Shown piece by piece: positions 21,490 through 21,847 of a stretch of 21,847 nt of DNA. The translations under genes and the position numbers were made by a program. The notes under the pieces were generated by a model. That model worked only from the letters and a program-made list of their open reading frames with translations, did no database searches and was not told the origin of the DNA. The stretch is from contig CAJTXF010000005.1 of the NCBI GenBank assembly GCA_910580045.1, positions 59,225-81,071 on the forward strand, in the 5' to 3' direction. The stretch comes from an uncultured Eubacteriales bacterium. Its GTDB lineage: Bacteria; Bacillota; Clostridia; Oscillospirales; Acutalibacteraceae. How positions within the stretch are numbered: position 1 is the first letter of the stretch; every line of letters starts with the position of its first letter.

Positions 21490-21692
21490 GGTACATCTAT
21501 TTGCAATTCGCTGTTGTCTTTTGAAACAATCTCATATGTTATCGTATATTTTTGACATACTTCATATCAAGTTCGTTTTTGATTATATACTAATATCAAT
21601 AATATGCGAGATAAACAAAGGCGAGGAACGAAACATCTAACATGTTATGTCTAGTGACAATCTTACAAAACTGTTTGAGGTTATGAAAAAAC
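21490..21692. other. AT-rich gene-free stretch
   Basis: Base composition changes sharply here from the GC-rich genes to the left. I see TTGACA at about 21561 and several TATA-like hexamers on the plus strand, but no pair with proper spacing and a gene behind it. With the neighbouring transposon-like end this suggests acquired or decaying DNA. Confidence 0.45.
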
Positions 21693-21719
21693 GGGTCTGT
21701 CCCAAAATCTGTGTAACCG
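21693..21719 (+). mobile_element. Probable insertion-sequence end, IS256-like
   Basis: GGGTCTGTCCCAAAAT followed by CTGTGTAACCGC resembles the terminal inverted repeats of many IS256-type elements (CTGTCC, an A-rich spacer, then TGTGTAA). The element would extend right, out of the window. No transposase is visible in the remaining 128 bases: minus-strand frames are stopped, and the plus frame open from ATG 21727 to the end has no ribosome site and no recognisable transposase start. The family is from memory of the pattern only. Confidence 0.4.
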
Positions 21720-21784
21720 CAAAGTGATGCAAATAGAGGAAAATATAGGCAAAGGGGACGGGGCAACCTACCCCCTTTACCAAC

Positions 21785-21813
21785 ATATTAGCGGCAAACA
21801 AGCCGGATGTCAA
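21785..21813 (-). promoter_or_regulatory. Strong-looking minus-strand promoter without an obvious gene
   Basis: On the minus strand TTGACA (21808-21813) and TAATAT (21785-21790) are separated by 17 bases. The predicted start is near 21778, and the transcript would open with a GGGG/CCCC-rich stem (AAAGGGG about 21752-21758 with CCCCTTT about 21773-21779). It points towards spoVT, about 540 bases away, across the presumed IS end. It could drive a small RNA or contribute to spoVT transcription. Confidence 0.45.
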
Positions 21814-21847
21814 GGTGCTACCGGCTCAGTCCGGCATTCGGTCAGCG

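Noticed and set aside
1..21847. CRISPR array, tRNA/rRNA genes, toxin-antitoxin or phage-defence system
   Set aside because: No regularly spaced direct repeats, no cloverleaf or rRNA sequence, and no nuclease or defence-type gene were seen on either strand.

Overview
The window looks like chromosome of a GC-rich, endospore-forming Firmicute of class Clostridia, probably near Oscillospiraceae (Flavonifractor/Oscillibacter-like). The reasons are a close SpoVT homologue, the Gram-positive order of the nusA-infB operon, AGGAGG-type ribosome binding sites, sigma-A promoters with 17-bp spacers, and a 2-hydroxyacyl-CoA dehydratase-activase locus typical of anaerobic clostridia. This placement is inferred from gene content; no marker such as rRNA is present.

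Left part (1-4484). A lipoprotein, an OmpR-type response regulator and a HAMP histidine kinase form one minus-strand operon (4024 to 457). It is bracketed by non-coding DNA rich in inverted repeats: a 139-base foldback and a perfect hairpin at the left edge, a dispersed repeat present at 208-387 and again inverted at 4135-4304, and a 400-bp element (4075-4474) with 19-bp perfect terminal inverted repeats.

Centre-left (4485-9204). Two minus-strand genes encode BadF/BcrA-type activase plus dehydratase-like domains. They share one reading frame and are separated only by a TAG codon and five sense codons. A near-consensus promoter drives them, and a 180-bp foldback MITE lies upstream of it.

Middle (9205-10747). 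A P-loop kinase gene diverges from a thioesterase gene, which is followed by a second P-loop kinase broken by a one-base frameshift in a T run.

Right part (10748-20615). The translation/transcription operon runs on the minus strand: rimP, a GNAT acetyltransferase, nusA, ylxR, an L7Ae-type protein, infB, an alpha/beta hydrolase, rbfA, nrnA, truB, ribF. The core genes act in ribosome maturation, antitermination, initiation, RNA turnover, tRNA pseudouridylation and flavin synthesis. The acetyltransferase and hydrolase are insertions into the usual order. Upstream is spoVT with its own terminator.

Right edge (21238-21847). No confident gene. It holds an AT-rich stretch, a doubtful 56-codon ORF sharing a 16-base identity with spoVT, a probable insertion-sequence end resembling IS256-type termini, and a strong-looking minus-strand promoter.

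I found no CRISPR array, tRNA, rRNA, recognised riboswitch or clear defence system. The most unusual content is the intergenic foldback and palindrome elements, two of which show compensatory stem changes between copies, and the two interrupted coding arrangements.
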